Source: Todiramphus chloris collaris
Taxonomy: Eukaryota > Chordata > Aves > Coraciiformes > Alcedinidae
Direction: 5' to 3'
DNA: 64,000 bases
NCBI GenBank assembly: GCA_025345505.1
Contig: JANVCC010009742.1
Span: forward strand, 2,688,202-2,752,201
Both the position numbers and the translations under genes were made by a program. Below, one piece after another: positions 7,365 to 17,122 of this stretch. The notes beneath the pieces are model-generated. The model saw only the letters and a program-made list of their open reading frames with translations. It did no database searches and was not told where the DNA came from. Position 1 is the stretch's first letter; each line of letters begins with the position of its first letter.

Positions 7365-9611
7365 ATGACATCGGGAATGAAGCGGATTATCAGCTTTGTG
7401 ATGAGTGGCGGTGTTGGTTCGAGGCTCTGGCCTTTGTCGCGCGAAGACTTTCCCAAACAGTTTCATAATCTTTCCGGTCAAGGTTCTATGCTGCTGCGCA
7501 CCGTCAAACGCATGGGTGCACGCGGCGGCGAAATGCCTGTTCCGGTCTATCTGCTTGCCTCCGAACGGCATGCCGACCGCATCAGCCAGGATCTTTCCGG
7601 CGTCGATCTGGCGGGCGGGCGGGCGATTCTCGAGCCCATGGGCCGCAATACCGCGGCCGCCGTCGTGCTGGCAACCGAGATCACGCTGCGCGAACATGGC
7701 GATGATCTGGTGCTGGTCGTGCCCTCCGATCATGAAATCACCACGGACCGGGATTTCTGGAACACGGTGGAAGCTGGCACCGATGCGGCCATGGCCGGCC
7801 GGATCGTTGTGTTCGGCATCCAGCCGGACCGGCCGGAGACGGGCTACGGCTATATCGAGGTCGGACCGCAGAACGAAAACACGCGCGACGTTATCCGTTT
7901 CGTGGAAAAGCCGAACGAGGAAACCGCGATCCAGTATCTCGAATCGAAGAACTTCCTCTGGAATTCCGGTATCTTTCTGTTCCGCGCCAGCACCATGCGC
8001 GATGCCTTCCGTGCCCATGCGCCGCAGATCTGGGACGGTGCCGTCACGGCGCTCGACGAGGCGACAAGCAATGTCTCCGGCACCTACCTGCCGCACGATC
8101 TCTATGCGGAGGTGCCGTCGATTTCCGTCGACTATGCCATCATGGAACATGCGCAGGACATTGCGCTGGTCCCGGCGCGCTTCCGCTGGAACGATCTCGG
8201 ATCGTGGCAATCCCTGCTCGAAGTCAGCTCGAGCGACGGCAGCGGCAATGTGATTGTCGGCGATGTCGTCGCCATCGATTGCGAGAACAGCTATCTGCGC
8301 AGCAATGGCCGCCTTTTGTCGGCCATCGGCCTGCGCGATCTTGCCGTCGTGTCGACCTCGGACGCGACATTCGTGGCGCCCGTTACCGAAAGCCAGAATG
8401 TCCGCAAGATCGTCGAACAGCTGGAAAAGACGGGACGGCTTGAAACCAAGTTTACCCCGGCGCAGGACCGGCTGCCGCAGGTCGGTGCCTATGAAAAGCG
8501 TGTGCGCCACTGGCTGTTCGAGGAAACGCTGCCGCTCTGGTCGACGGTCGGCGTCGACCGGCGCTATGGCGGTTTCCATGAGGCGCTGACCTTCGACGCC
8601 ACGCCCATCATCAAGACCAAGCGGATGCGCACCACGGCGCGGCAGATTTATGCCTTTGCCGTGGCGCACGAAATGGGCTGGGACGGCCCGGCGCATGATC
8701 TGATCGACCACGGCATCCGCTTCATCACGGCCAATGGCCGCACGAAACGCGGCGGCTGGGTCAAGACCTTTAACCCCGATGGTACGGTCCTCGACGGGGC
8801 CGAAGATGCCTATGACCAGTCCTTCGTGCTTCTGGCGCTGGCGCATGCCCATCGGGCAGGCCATCCGCAGGCGCTGGGTCTTGCCACGGAAACCTTTGCC
8901 TTCATCGATGAGTATCTCGCCGATTCCAAGCTGCGCGGTTTTCTGGAAATGCCGGGGGATACCGGATTGCGCCGGTCCAACCCGCATATGCACCTGCTGG
9001 AATCCTTCCTTGCCTGGTACGATGTGACGGGCAACCGCGATTACCTGCAGCGCGCCGCGCGCATCGTCGATCTGTTCCGGCATCACCTCTTCGATGCGGA
9101 GACATGGACGCTCGGCGAATATTTTACCGATGACTGGGAGCGGGCACCGGGCGAAAAAGGCGAATGGACGGAACCGGGGCACCATTTCGAATGGGCCTAC
9201 CTCCTGTCCAATTTTGCCAAGGCGTCGGGCCAGAAGGATATCATCCGCCACGCGCGCAAGCTCTACGCCTCGGCCATTGCCAACGGGCTGAACCGGACCA
9301 CGGAACTCGCCTATGGCGCTGTATCCCGGCACGGCCTGCCGCTCGACACCAATTCACGCAGCTGGCCGCAGACCGAGGCGGTGAAGGCCGCGATTGCACT
9401 GGATGGCAATGGCGGACCGGACCTCAAGCCGGAAGTCGAAGCACGCGTGGGCCGTCTGTTCCGCTGGCATATCGAACAGGCGCCCAAGGGCCTGTGGATC
9501 GACCTGATCGATGAAAAGGGCAGGGCACGGGCCGAAGAGGTGCCGGCCTCGATCTTCTATCATCTCGTCTGTGCCCTGACGCAGTATGTGGATTACATCG
9601 GCAAGGCTTAA
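7365..9611 (+). CDS. Mannose-1-phosphate guanylyltransferase fused to AGE-family isomerase
   Basis: Two-domain enzyme of about 748 residues. Residues about 6-340 are a sugar-nucleotide pyrophosphorylase: MSGGVGSRLWPLSR at 13-26, PKQF at 30-33, EPMGRNTA at 90-97, FVEKP at 179-183. This half should make GDP-mannose from mannose-1-phosphate and GTP. Residues about 385-745 belong to the N-acylglucosamine 2-epimerase/mannose isomerase family, with the two expected catalytic histidines in GHHFEW (606-607) and FYHL (733). The usual C-terminal type II phosphomannose isomerase cupin is absent, so the AGE half may supply mannose or mannose-6-phosphate. The start is uncertain; ATGs at 7287, 7350 and 7377 are also in frame. 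Confidence 0.85.
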   Translation: MTSGMKRIISFVMSGGVGSRLWPLSREDFPKQFHNLSGQGSMLLRTVKRMGARGGEMPVPVYLLASERHADRISQDLSGVDLAGGRAILEPMGRNTAAAVVLATEITLREHGDDLVLVVPSDHEITTDRDFWNTVEAGTDAAMAGRIVVFGIQPDRPETGYGYIEVGPQNENTRDVIRFVEKPNEETAIQYLESKNFLWNSGIFLFRASTMRDAFRAHAPQIWDGAVTALDEATSNVSGTYLPHDLYAEVPSISVDYAIMEHAQDIALVPARFRWNDLGSWQSLLEVSSSDGSGNVIVGDVVAIDCENSYLRSNGRLLSAIGLRDLAVVSTSDATFVAPVTESQNVRKIVEQLEKTGRLETKFTPAQDRLPQVGAYEKRVRHWLFEETLPLWSTVGVDRRYGGFHEALTFDATPIIKTKRMRTTARQIYAFAVAHEMGWDGPAHDLIDHGIRFITANGRTKRGGWVKTFNPDGTVLDGAEDAYDQSFVLLALAHAHRAGHPQALGLATETFAFIDEYLADSKLRGFLEMPGDTGLRRSNPHMHLLESFLAWYDVTGNRDYLQRAARIVDLFRHHLFDAETWTLGEYFTDDWERAPGEKGEWTEPGHHFEWAYLLSNFAKASGQKDIIRHARKLYASAIANGLNRTTELAYGAVSRHGLPLDTNSRSWPQTEAVKAAIALDGNGGPDLKPEVEARVGRLFRWHIEQAPKGLWIDLIDEKGRARAEEVPASIFYHLVCALTQYVDYIGKA

Positions 9612-10249
9612 TCCGGGGCTTGCACGGGCCAGGCACGCATGGCCGTTTCGGCAATGCCTGTCAATTCTTCGACACTGGCACCATCGCGCGCCTGCACCGA
9701 CATGCCTTGAATGATGGTGCCATAAAAACGGGCAAGCTGGCGCACATCGGTGGTCTCCGGCAGTTCGCCCGTGCCGATGCCCTTGCGGATATAGTTCTCA
9801 ATCATATCCAGACTGCCGCTGCGCATGGCGGCCAGACTATCGGCGACCCCTTTCACTTCCGATGCGCAGGAGAGAACCGCCGTCGAGATCATGCAGCCGC
9901 CCGGGCCTGCGGTGAACGTTTCCGCCGCGCCGCGCAACAGACGTCGGATCCCGTCATAAACCGTCTTTTCCTCCGTAAGCGCCGAGGGGAAATAGGCTCC
10001 GAAACTGCTGCGGTAGAGGTCGAGGACCTCCGCATACAGCGCTTCCTTCGAACCGAAGGCCGTGTAGAGGCTGGGCGGGGTAATGCCCATCGCCGCCGTC
10101 AGGTCGTTGATCGACGTGCCCTCGTAGCCGTGCTCCCAGAAAAGTTGCAGTGCTTTCTCCCGCGCCGCCTCCCGGTCAAAGCTGCGCGGACGGCCGCGCT
10201 TGCGGGCGGGTTCTTCAACGGTGCTGACAGATGGCTCGTTTATTTTCAT
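9608..10249 (-). CDS. TetR-family transcriptional regulator
   Basis: DNA-binding repressor of 213 residues. A basic N-terminus (RKRGRPRSFDR) leads into the TetR helix-turn-helix with GTSINDLTAAMGITPPSLYTAFGSKE. The C-terminal ligand domain resembles the YcdC/AcrR-like group that has a cysteine after PGGCM. It is divergent from the serine hydrolase gene, and two operator-like sites lie between them, so autoregulation and control of the hydrolase are likely. Its stop overlaps the stop of the convergent mannose gene by 4 bases. A GTG at 10258 is an alternative start inside the first operator. Confidence 0.88.
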   Translation of the reverse strand: MKINEPSVSTVEEPARKRGRPRSFDREAAREKALQLFWEHGYEGTSINDLTAAMGITPPSLYTAFGSKEALYAEVLDLYRSSFGAYFPSALTEEKTVYDGIRRLLRGAAETFTAGPGGCMISTAVLSCASEVKGVADSLAAMRSGSLDMIENYIRKGIGTGELPETTDVRQLARFYGTIIQGMSVQARDGASVEELTGIAETAMRAWPVQAPD

Positions 10250-10260
10250 AGTGACCACTA
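10249..10260. promoter_or_regulatory. Operator-like site 1 for the TetR regulator
   Basis: The 12-mer TAGTGACCACTA is an inverted repeat (TAGTG/CACTA around AC). It touches the start codon of the tetR gene. The same core returns at 10304-10317. Two matching near-palindromes in one divergent promoter are the usual layout for TetR autorepression; binding itself is inferred. Confidence 0.6.
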
Positions 10261-10303
10261 ATAAAATTGTTGACGCGAAGCAGGCTTGTGCTAATCCTAT
10301 TAT

Positions 10304-10317
10304 ATAGCGACCACTAT
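10304..10317. promoter_or_regulatory. Operator-like site 2 for the TetR regulator
   Basis: ATAGCGACCACTAT repeats the core of site 1 with one change in the first half and is itself an imperfect palindrome (ATAG/CTAT). It lies 19 bases upstream of the serine hydrolase start, where a bound repressor would block transcription of that gene. A TTGACG at 10270-10275 upstream is a plausible -35 element. Confidence 0.6.
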
Positions 10318-10335
10318 TAAAAAAGGAACAGGCCG

Positions 10336-11529
10336 ATGAACATACCAGTTGCTACCGCCCTGACAACACTTGCCTTGACCGCTCCGGCACTGGCTGCACA
10401 GGCCAGTTTCAAGGACCGGCTGGACGCCGTCATTGATCATGCCATCGCCGATCAGACCATCGTGGGCACCGTCATCCTGGTCGCCGAGAATGGCGAGATC
10501 GTCTATCGGCGCGCTGCCGGATTTGCCGATCGCGAGGCCGGGATTCCGATCAGGGAGAACGCCATCTTCCGCTTTGCGTCGATGACCAAGCCGATTGTTG
10601 CGGTTACAGCCCTGCGGCTGGTGGAAGAGGGAAAGCTGAACCTCGATGATCCCGTCACGCGATACCTGCCGGATTTCCGGCCAAAACTGGCCGACGGCCG
10701 CGAACCTGTCATCACCGTCCGTCAGTTGATGGACCATACGTCAGGCCTGAGCTACGGTTTCCTGCAACCCGCCGATGGCCCCTATCACAAGGCCAACATA
10801 TCCGACGGTCTTGACCAGCCGGGGCTCTCCATCGAAGAAAATCTGCGGCGCATCGCAACGGTCCCGCTGTCGTTTGAACCCGGCACCGCCTGGGGGTACT
10901 CGGTCGGCATCGACGTTCTGGGCGCAGTGCTTGCCAAGGCCACGGGGAAAACGCTGCCCGAACTGGTGACGGAAAATGTCACAGGCAGGCTGGATCTCAA
11001 GGATACGGCATTCAGCGTGAGTGACCGGGCAAGACTGGCGGTAGCCTATGGCGATGCCAAGCCGCCGGTGCGGATGGAAGGACCGCACGTCGTGCCGTTC
11101 TTCGATGGCGGCGTCAGCTTTGCCCCGGATCGCATCTTCGATCCTGCTTCCTTTGCGTCAGGCGGTGCCGGCATGGCCGGAACAGCCGATGATTACATCC
11201 GCTTCCTCGAAACGCTGCGCAAGGGTGGTTCGCCTCTGCTGAAGGCAGGCAGTGTCGAGCTGCTGGCTGACAACCAGATTGGCGATATCGTCGTGACGGC
11301 CACGCCGCCGGGTTGGGGTTTCAGTCTCGGGTTTTCGATCCTGAAAGATCCTGCGGCGGCAGGCTCGCCGCAATCGGCAGGCACGTGGCAATGGGGCGGC
11401 GTCTATGGCCAGTCGTGGTTTGTCGACCCTAAGCGCAAGCTCACCGTCGTCGCGCTGACCAATACCGCCCATGCCGGCATGATGGGGGCATTTCCCGACG
11501 GTGTGCGCGACGCCGTCTACGGCAAATGA
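10336..11529 (+). CDS. Class C beta-lactamase-like serine hydrolase (EstB type)
   Basis: Exported serine hydrolase of 397 residues with an N-terminal signal peptide ending near ALAAQA. The nucleophile motif S82-M-T-K85 sits in FRFASMTKP and the second motif is Y188-S in WGYSVG. The third motif region reads WQWGGVYGQSWF instead of KTG. The YS..G and WGG forms point to esterase/peptidase members of the family (EstB, D-aminopeptidase-like) rather than a true beta-lactamase. Control by the divergent TetR protein is likely from the shared operators. The substrate is unknown. Confidence 0.85.
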   Translation: MNIPVATALTTLALTAPALAAQASFKDRLDAVIDHAIADQTIVGTVILVAENGEIVYRRAAGFADREAGIPIRENAIFRFASMTKPIVAVTALRLVEEGKLNLDDPVTRYLPDFRPKLADGREPVITVRQLMDHTSGLSYGFLQPADGPYHKANISDGLDQPGLSIEENLRRIATVPLSFEPGTAWGYSVGIDVLGAVLAKATGKTLPELVTENVTGRLDLKDTAFSVSDRARLAVAYGDAKPPVRMEGPHVVPFFDGGVSFAPDRIFDPASFASGGAGMAGTADDYIRFLETLRKGGSPLLKAGSVELLADNQIGDIVVTATPPGWGFSLGFSILKDPAAAGSPQSAGTWQWGGVYGQSWFVDPKRKLTVVALTNTAHAGMMGAFPDGVRDAVYGK

Positions 11530-11568
11530 TGGAGATGGCGGGACAGATCAATGTCCCGCCTCCACGCC

Positions 11569-13032
11569 TCAATAGGGGCTCTCGACCTTGCCCGTTTCCA
11601 CATAGACCGACTTGATCTGGCTGTAGTGGTAAAGCGCAGCCAGACCGTTTTCACGGCCGACGCCGGACTGCTTGAAGCCGCCGAACGGCATTTCAACCGG
11701 TGCCAAATTGTAGGTGTTGATCCAGCATGTGCCGGCCTTGAGCTGGCTGATGACACGGTGCGCGCGGGACAGATCCTTGGTGAAGACACCGGCTGACAGG
11801 CCGAACTCCGTATCATTGGCGCGGGCGACAACCTCGTCCTCGTCGTTGAAATCGAGAACAGCCATGACGGGGCCGAAAATTTCCTCCTGCGCGATGGTCA
11901 TGCCATCGGTGACACCGGTAAATATCGTCGGTTCGACATAGCAGCCGCCTTCAAAGCCCTGCATCTTCGGTACGCCGCCGCCAAAGGCGAGCGTGGCTCC
12001 CTCAGCCTTGCCCTTTTCGATATAGGCAACAACCTTGTCGCGCTGCGCCGCGTTGATCAGCGGTCCCAGATGGATTTCGGGATCGAGCGGATCGCCGAGG
12101 CGGATTGCCTTGGTGCGCGTCACCAGCCGGTCGAGGAACCTGTCCTTGATGCCCTTCTGGACAAAGACGCGGGTGCCGTTCGAGCAGACCTGCCCGGTGG
12201 AATAGAAATTGCCAAGCAGGGCACCGCCAACGGCGTTCTCCACATCCGCATCGTCGAAAATGATCAGCGGCGACTTGCCGCCGAGTTCCATCGTGGCGTG
12301 TTTCATGTGCGAACCGGCCTGTGCCAGCACCTTCTTGCCCGTGGGCACCGAGCCGGTCAGCGAGACCTTGGCCACGAGCGGATGATCGACGAGCTGCGAA
12401 CCGACGTCGCCAAAGCCCTGCACCACATTGAACAGACCATCGGGCAGACCGGCTTCCCTGTAGATCTCTGCCAGAGCGAGGGCAGACAGCGGCGTGTTTT
12501 CCGACGGCTTGAAGATCATGGCATTGCCCGCCGCGAGCGCCGGGGCCGATTTCCAGCCTGCACCCTGGATCGGATAGTTCCATGCGCCGATGCCGACGCA
12601 GACGCCCAGCGCCTCGCGGCGCGTATAGGCATAGGAGCCGCCAAGCTCGATCATCTCGCCATTGAATCCGGCGATGATGCCGCCGTAGAACTCCAGCGCA
12701 TCGGCGGCCGAAGCCGGATCGGCAACCAGCGTTTCCTGAATGGCCTTGCCGGTATCGAGCGTTTCCAGCTCGGCGATCTCGGCATTGCGGGCGCGCAGAA
12801 GGTCCGCCGCACGGCGCAGGATACGGCCGCGTTCCACCGGCTTGAGCGCCGCCCAGGCGGGCTGCGCAGCCGCCGCAGCCTGCACGGCCTGTTCGATCAG
12901 GGCCGGTGTTGCGCCAAACAGTTTTGCGATGATTTCGCCGGTCGCCGGATAGATCACATCGAGCGGCTTGCCGGCCTTGTCCTCGACGAAGCGGCCATTG
13001 ATGAAATGCGATGCCTTCGGCTGCGCGCGCAT
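11569..13032 (-). CDS. betB: Betaine aldehyde dehydrogenase
   Basis: Oxidises betaine aldehyde to glycine betaine with NAD(P)+, 487 residues, the normal length. Aldehyde dehydrogenase landmarks are N152 in GAWNYP, the cofactor-site GSVPTG near 227, E249 in MELGGKSP and catalytic C283 in GQVCSNG. It is the last gene of the bet operon, 40 bases after betA. AGGAGA is placed 6 bases before the ATG at 13032. An upstream in-frame ATG at 13083 lies inside betA and is not needed. Confidence 0.93.
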   Translation of the reverse strand: MRAQPKASHFINGRFVEDKAGKPLDVIYPATGEIIAKLFGATPALIEQAVQAAAAAQPAWAALKPVERGRILRRAADLLRARNAEIAELETLDTGKAIQETLVADPASAADALEFYGGIIAGFNGEMIELGGSYAYTRREALGVCVGIGAWNYPIQGAGWKSAPALAAGNAMIFKPSENTPLSALALAEIYREAGLPDGLFNVVQGFGDVGSQLVDHPLVAKVSLTGSVPTGKKVLAQAGSHMKHATMELGGKSPLIIFDDADVENAVGGALLGNFYSTGQVCSNGTRVFVQKGIKDRFLDRLVTRTKAIRLGDPLDPEIHLGPLINAAQRDKVVAYIEKGKAEGATLAFGGGVPKMQGFEGGCYVEPTIFTGVTDGMTIAQEEIFGPVMAVLDFNDEDEVVARANDTEFGLSAGVFTKDLSRAHRVISQLKAGTCWINTYNLAPVEMPFGGFKQSGVGRENGLAALYHYSQIKSVYVETGKVESPY

Positions 13033-13072
13033 GGTGTTCTCCTTGGGTTGTAATTTCAGCATAGGCGGTGTG

Positions 13073-14722
13073 CTATCGGTCACTCACTTCCCAGCGCGGA
13101 TTGATCCACGGTTCCTGATTGGAGCGCGGCAGGGGATCGCGGCCAAGAATATGGTCGGACGCCTTTTCGCCGGTCATGATCGAGGGACCATTCAGATTGC
13201 CGTTGGTGACGCGCGGAAAAATCGAAGAATCCGCCACCCGCAGGCCCTCGACACCGATCACCCGGCATTGCGGATCGACCACGGCCATCGGATCGCTTGC
13301 CGCACCCATCTTGCAGGTGCCGCAGGGATGGAATGCGCTTTCCGCGTGTTCGCGCAGGAAGTCGTCGATGGCCTCATCGGACTGCACATGCGCGCCAGGC
13401 GAAATCTCGCGGCCGCGATAGGGATCGAGCGCCGCCTGGCCGAAAATCTCGCGGGTCAACCGCACCGCATGGCGGAAGTCCGCCCAGTCATCCGGATGCG
13501 ACATGTAGTTGAAGACGATCGTCGGCTTTTCCAGCGGGTCGGACGAGCGCAGGGTGACGCTGCCGCGCGACTTCGAGCGCATCGGACCCACATGCGCCTG
13601 GAATCCGTGGCCCTTGGCTGCCGCCTTGCCGTCATAGCGGATGGCGGCGGGCAGGAAGTGATACTGGATATCAGGGTAGTCGACACCGGGTTTTGAGCGC
13701 ACGAACGCGGCGGATTCAAAATGGTTGGTGGCGCCGTCGCCGGTCTTGAAGAACAGCCACTGCGCACCGATCCTTGCCTTGGAAAACAGCCCGAGTTTCG
13801 AATTGAGCGTGATCGGCTTCAGGCTTTCCTGCTGGATGTAGACTTCCATATGGTCCTGCAGGTTCTGGCCGACGCCGGCGCGATCGGCCACCACGGCAAT
13901 ACCATGCTCCTTCAGGTGCTGCGCCGGGCCGATGCCCGACAGCATCAGAAGCTTTGGCGAGTTGATCGATGATGCCGCAACGATCACCTCACGCCGCGCG
14001 CGCACGATTTCCGTCTTGCCGCGCCGGGTGATTTCCACCCCCGTCGCCCTTTGATTCTCGATAACCACACGCCGCGCGAAGCCATTGACGAGACTCACAT
14101 TCCGCCGCTTCAGCGCCGGGCGCAGATAGGCATTGGCCGTCGACCAGCGGCGGCCATTGTGAATGGTCTGTTCCATGGCGCCAAAGCCTTCCTGCTTGGC
14201 GCCGTTGTAATCTTCGGTGACTTCGAAACCGGCCTGCCTGCCCGCATCGACAAAGGCGTGGAAGAGGGGATTGTCGCGCCGTCCACGCTGCACATGCATC
14301 GGACCGTTGGTGCCGCGCCACCCGGCCTCACCGCCATGGGAATGTTCCATGCGCTTGAAATAGGGCAGCACGTCCGCATAGGACCAGCCCGCCGCGCCAC
14401 TCTCCGCCCAATGGTCGAAATCATGGGCGTGGCCTCGCACATAGACCATGCCGTTGATGGAGGAGGAGCCGCCGATCACCTTGCCGCGCGGGGTCACCAG
14501 CGTGCGCCCGCCCAAATGCGGTTCGGGTTCGGATGAGAACCCCCAGTCATAGGTGCTCATGTTCATCGGGAAGGAGAGGGCGGCGGGCATCTGGATGAAC
14601 GGCCCCATATCCGTGCCGCCGAATTCGATAACGATGACCGAATGCCTGCCGTCCTCCGACAGGCGGTAGGCCATGGCGGAACCGGCCGAACCCGAACCGA
14701 TGATGACGAAATCTGCTTCCAT
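13073..14722 (-). CDS. betA: Choline dehydrogenase
   Basis: FAD enzyme of the GMC family that oxidises choline to betaine aldehyde, usually at the inner membrane, 549 residues. The ADP-binding GSGSAG is at 9-14, the GMC signature follows in [22 protein letters not shown] (key words GGSSSINGM), and the C-terminal active-site region has [10 protein letters not shown] and [10 protein letters not shown]. The start at 14722 matches the family N-terminus [11 protein letters not shown]. An ATG at 14734 forms TAATG with the betC stop and could add four residues. Reading order is betC then betA then betB. Confidence 0.93.
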   Translation of the reverse strand: MEADFVIIGSGSAGSAMAYRLSEDGRHSVIVIEFGGTDMGPFIQMPAALSFPMNMSTYDWGFSSEPEPHLGGRTLVTPRGKVIGGSSSINGMVYVRGHAHDFDHWAESGAAGWSYADVLPYFKRMEHSHGGEAGWRGTNGPMHVQRGRRDNPLFHAFVDAGRQAGFEVTEDYNGAKQEGFGAMEQTIHNGRRWSTANAYLRPALKRRNVSLVNGFARRVVIENQRATGVEITRRGKTEIVRARREVIVAASSINSPKLLMLSGIGPAQHLKEHGIAVVADRAGVGQNLQDHMEVYIQQESLKPITLNSKLGLFSKARIGAQWLFFKTGDGATNHFESAAFVRSKPGVDYPDIQYHFLPAAIRYDGKAAAKGHGFQAHVGPMRSKSRGSVTLRSSDPLEKPTIVFNYMSHPDDWADFRHAVRLTREIFGQAALDPYRGREISPGAHVQSDEAIDDFLREHAESAFHPCGTCKMGAASDPMAVVDPQCRVIGVEGLRVADSSIFPRVTNGNLNGPSIMTGEKASDHILGRDPLPRSNQEPWINPRWEVSDR

Positions 14723-14733
14723 AGCTGGCCCCA

Positions 14734-16257
14734 TTATTCGCCGCGCGGAAAACGCGCGTTTTCTTCCAGAACATTCAGATCCATGTGATTGCGCATGTAG
14801 CGCTCCGAGGCCTTCTGCAGCGGCTGGTAATCCCAGGGATAATAGGAGCCGTTGCGCAGCGCCTCATAGACCACCCAGCGCCGCGCCTGGCTTTCGCGCA
14901 CGGCGGCGTCATAGGCCGCCATGTCCCAGCGCGCCCTGGCGGCGGCCGTGAACTGGGCAAGCAGCGCGGCATGGGCGGGATCACCGGCAAGGTTGGTCAG
15001 CTCGTGCGGATCCGATTCAAGATCAAACAGTTGCGGCGGATCGATCTCGCAATGCACGAACTTGTACCGGCCGTCGCGCATGCAGACCAGCGGGGCATTG
15101 GAGCCCTCCGCCGCATATTCCATCAGCACAGGGCCCTGCCGCTTGCCGCCCGCCATGACGCCGGTCAGGTCCTCGCCGTCGGTCCATGGTTTGACGGTGG
15201 CAATGTCGATACCGGCGAGCGCCGCAAGTGTCGGGTTGATATCGAGCGTCGAGGCCGGCTGGGTGACCAATTGCGGCGTGATGCCCTTGCCTGCAATCAT
15301 CAGCGGCACGCGGGCCGACCCCTCGAAGAAATTCATCTTGAACCACAGTCCGCGTTCGCCCAGCATGTCGCCATGGTCTGACGTGAAGACAATGATGGTG
15401 TCGTCGAGCATCCGCGTTGCCCGCAGCACCTCCAGAATCTCGCCGATCTTGTCATCGACATAGGAAATATTGGCGAGATAGCCCTGGCGCGCCCGGCGGA
15501 TATTATCGGGGGTAATATCGAATTGCGTGTAGTCGCAGGCCTGCATCAGGCGCTGCGCATGCGGGTCCTGCGCTTCGAAGGGGATGGCGGCAACGGCAGG
15601 TTCAAGCGCCGGCGAATTCTCGTAGAGATCCCAATATTTGCGCCGTGCCACATAGGGGTCATGCGGATGGGTGAAGGAGACCGTCAGGCACCACGGGCGG
15701 CGCGCCGGATCATCCGACGTGCGCGACAGCTGGTAGAGTTTTTGCGTGGCGTGAAACGCCACCTCGTCGTCATATTCCATCTGGTTGCTGGTTTCAGCGA
15801 CGCCGGCGCCAGTGACCGAACCAAGATTGTGATACCACCAGTCGATGCGCTCGCCCGGTTTGCGGTAGTCCGGGGTCCAGCCGAAATCGGCGGGGTAGAT
15901 ATCCGTGGTCAGGCGTTCCTCTAGGCCGTGCAACTGGTCAGGCCCGACAAAGTGCATCTTGCCGGAAAGGCCGGTGTAGTAACCGGCGCGGCGCAGATGA
16001 TGCGCATAGGTCGGAATATCCGAGGCGAACTCGGCGGCATTGTCATAGACGCGGGTGCGTGACGGCAGCTGCCCGGACATCAACGAGGCGCGGGCCGGGG
16101 CACAGAGCGGCGAAGCGGTATAGGTGTTGGCAAAGCGGGCCGAACGCTGCGCCAGCGCACGCAGATGCGGGGCATGGATGAAATCGGCCGGACCGTCCGG
16201 AAACAGGGTTCCGTTCAGCTGGTCGACCATCAGGATGAGAATATTCGGCCTTGTCAT
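14734..16257 (-). CDS. betC: Choline sulfatase
   Basis: Type I sulfatase that releases choline from choline-O-sulfate, 507 residues. The formylglycine motif C-x-P-x-R reads C52-A-P-A-R with SPL before it, and the metal site [12 protein letters not shown] is present. The C-terminal [20 protein letters not shown] tail (key words YPWDYQP, ERYMRN) is characteristic of BetC. The start overlaps the betI stop by 4 bases. With betA and betB it turns choline sulfate into the osmoprotectant glycine betaine. Confidence 0.94.
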   Translation of the reverse strand: MTRPNILILMVDQLNGTLFPDGPADFIHAPHLRALAQRSARFANTYTASPLCAPARASLMSGQLPSRTRVYDNAAEFASDIPTYAHHLRRAGYYTGLSGKMHFVGPDQLHGLEERLTTDIYPADFGWTPDYRKPGERIDWWYHNLGSVTGAGVAETSNQMEYDDEVAFHATQKLYQLSRTSDDPARRPWCLTVSFTHPHDPYVARRKYWDLYENSPALEPAVAAIPFEAQDPHAQRLMQACDYTQFDITPDNIRRARQGYLANISYVDDKIGEILEVLRATRMLDDTIIVFTSDHGDMLGERGLWFKMNFFEGSARVPLMIAGKGITPQLVTQPASTLDINPTLAALAGIDIATVKPWTDGEDLTGVMAGGKRQGPVLMEYAAEGSNAPLVCMRDGRYKFVHCEIDPPQLFDLESDPHELTNLAGDPAHAALLAQFTAAARARWDMAAYDAAVRESQARRWVVYEALRNGSYYPWDYQPLQKASERYMRNHMDLNVLEENARFPRGE

Positions 16258-16847
16258 AGGGATGCTCCGGCGGCGGCTAGTTTCGTCGTCACGTAATCTT
16301 CCACGAGCGCGATTGCCGAGGCTGCCTCAGGCGCGCCATTGCGCAGCGCATGGCGGATATAGAGCCCGTCGATCATCGCGCCGGTGCCCTCGGCAATCTG
16401 CAGGGCGGTGTCCCGGTCGGTCATGCTGCTCAGCGCAAAGGCGAGGTTGGAGTGCATGCGCCGGGCATAGACACGCAGGAGCCGGCGGGTCTCGACCGAC
16501 TGCTGCGCATGCACGTAAAAGGTCAGCCACGCCGCCACGGTCTGCGGCGCGAATTGTGAGGCGGAGAAGTTGACGGCGATGATGGCGGCAACGCGTTGTG
16601 CCGGTGTCTGCGCTGGCGCCAGCGCCGCCAGGAGGTCCTGCCCGAGTTCTTTCAGGAGATGGCGCATGGTGGCCAGGATCAGCTGTTCCTTGCCGCCGAA
16701 ATAATGATGCGCCAGCGCCGGCGAAACCCCCGCTTCATGGGCGATTTCCGCGACGGTCACATCAAGCGAGCCGCGCTGGCCGATGGTGCGGATCGCCGCA
16801 TCGATCAACTCCCGCTTGCGCAGTGGTTCCATTCCGACTTTGGGCAT
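16254..16847 (-). CDS. betI: HTH-type regulator BetI
   Basis: TetR-family repressor of the betaine operon, 197 residues, which in other bacteria is relieved by choline. The N-terminus [18 protein letters not shown] and the helix-turn-helix [23 protein letters not shown] (key words [12 protein letters not shown]) are typical of BetI. It is the first gene of the operon and overlaps betC by ATGA. A strong inverted repeat lies 33 bases upstream within the promoter. The order I-C-A-B differs from the I-C-B-A order known from Sinorhizobium meliloti. Confidence 0.94.
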   Translation of the reverse strand: MPKVGMEPLRKRELIDAAIRTIGQRGSLDVTVAEIAHEAGVSPALAHHYFGGKEQLILATMRHLLKELGQDLLAALAPAQTPAQRVAAIIAVNFSASQFAPQTVAAWLTFYVHAQQSVETRRLLRVYARRMHSNLAFALSSMTDRDTALQIAEGTGAMIDGLYIRHALRNGAPEAASAIALVEDYVTTKLAAAGASL

Positions 16848-16871
16848 GCTGAAAAACCTCGTTCAGCGGCA

Positions 16872-16900
16872 TTATTATTCTTGATTGACTGATCAATCAA
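16872..16900 (-). promoter_or_regulatory. bet operon promoter with BetI operator
   Basis: On the minus strand, TTGATT (16895-16900) and TAATAA (16872-16877) are separated by 17 bases, a good sigma-70 spacing. The interval 16881-16900 is an inverted repeat with 8-base arms TTGATTGA and TCAATCAA around CTGA. It covers the -35 box and most of the spacer, so a bound BetI would exclude RNA polymerase. The TTGATTG-type arms resemble the known BetI site of E. coli. Confidence 0.8.
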
Positions 16901-17085
16901 TAAAAATAGCGACGTTTTGGAGCGGTATTTGATGGGAGCGCGAACCACGCGGGATGGGAGATGCAACCACCGGCAAGCAACAAATGACTCATGAAGAAGT
17001 CACCAACCGCACGATAATTGCCAAACCACAGGCGCCGGTATTGCACTGCAACAAAGTCCTTTACCTTGAAACGATGCGGGTTCAT
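16897..17085 (-). CDS. Possible small basic protein
   Basis: A 62-residue reading frame with an internal hydrophobic stretch and several Arg/Tyr/Trp residues. The only support is a good ribosome site (TTGAGGT 5 bases before the ATG) and its divergent position to the thiolase gene. Its 3' end runs into the bet promoter. I do not recognise it; it may be a chance frame. Confidence 0.3.
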   Translation of the reverse strand: MNPHRFKVKDFVAVQYRRLWFGNYRAVGDFFMSHLLLAGGCISHPAWFALPSNTAPKRRYFY

Positions 17086-17122
17086 GGTTACCTCAATAAG
17101 AATGACATTTTGGAGGAATGAC

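Noticed and set aside
7110..9332. 740-codon open frame on the minus strand opposite the mannose fusion gene
   Set aside because: Antisense shadow of a convincing two-domain enzyme; it also overlaps the tRNA gene.
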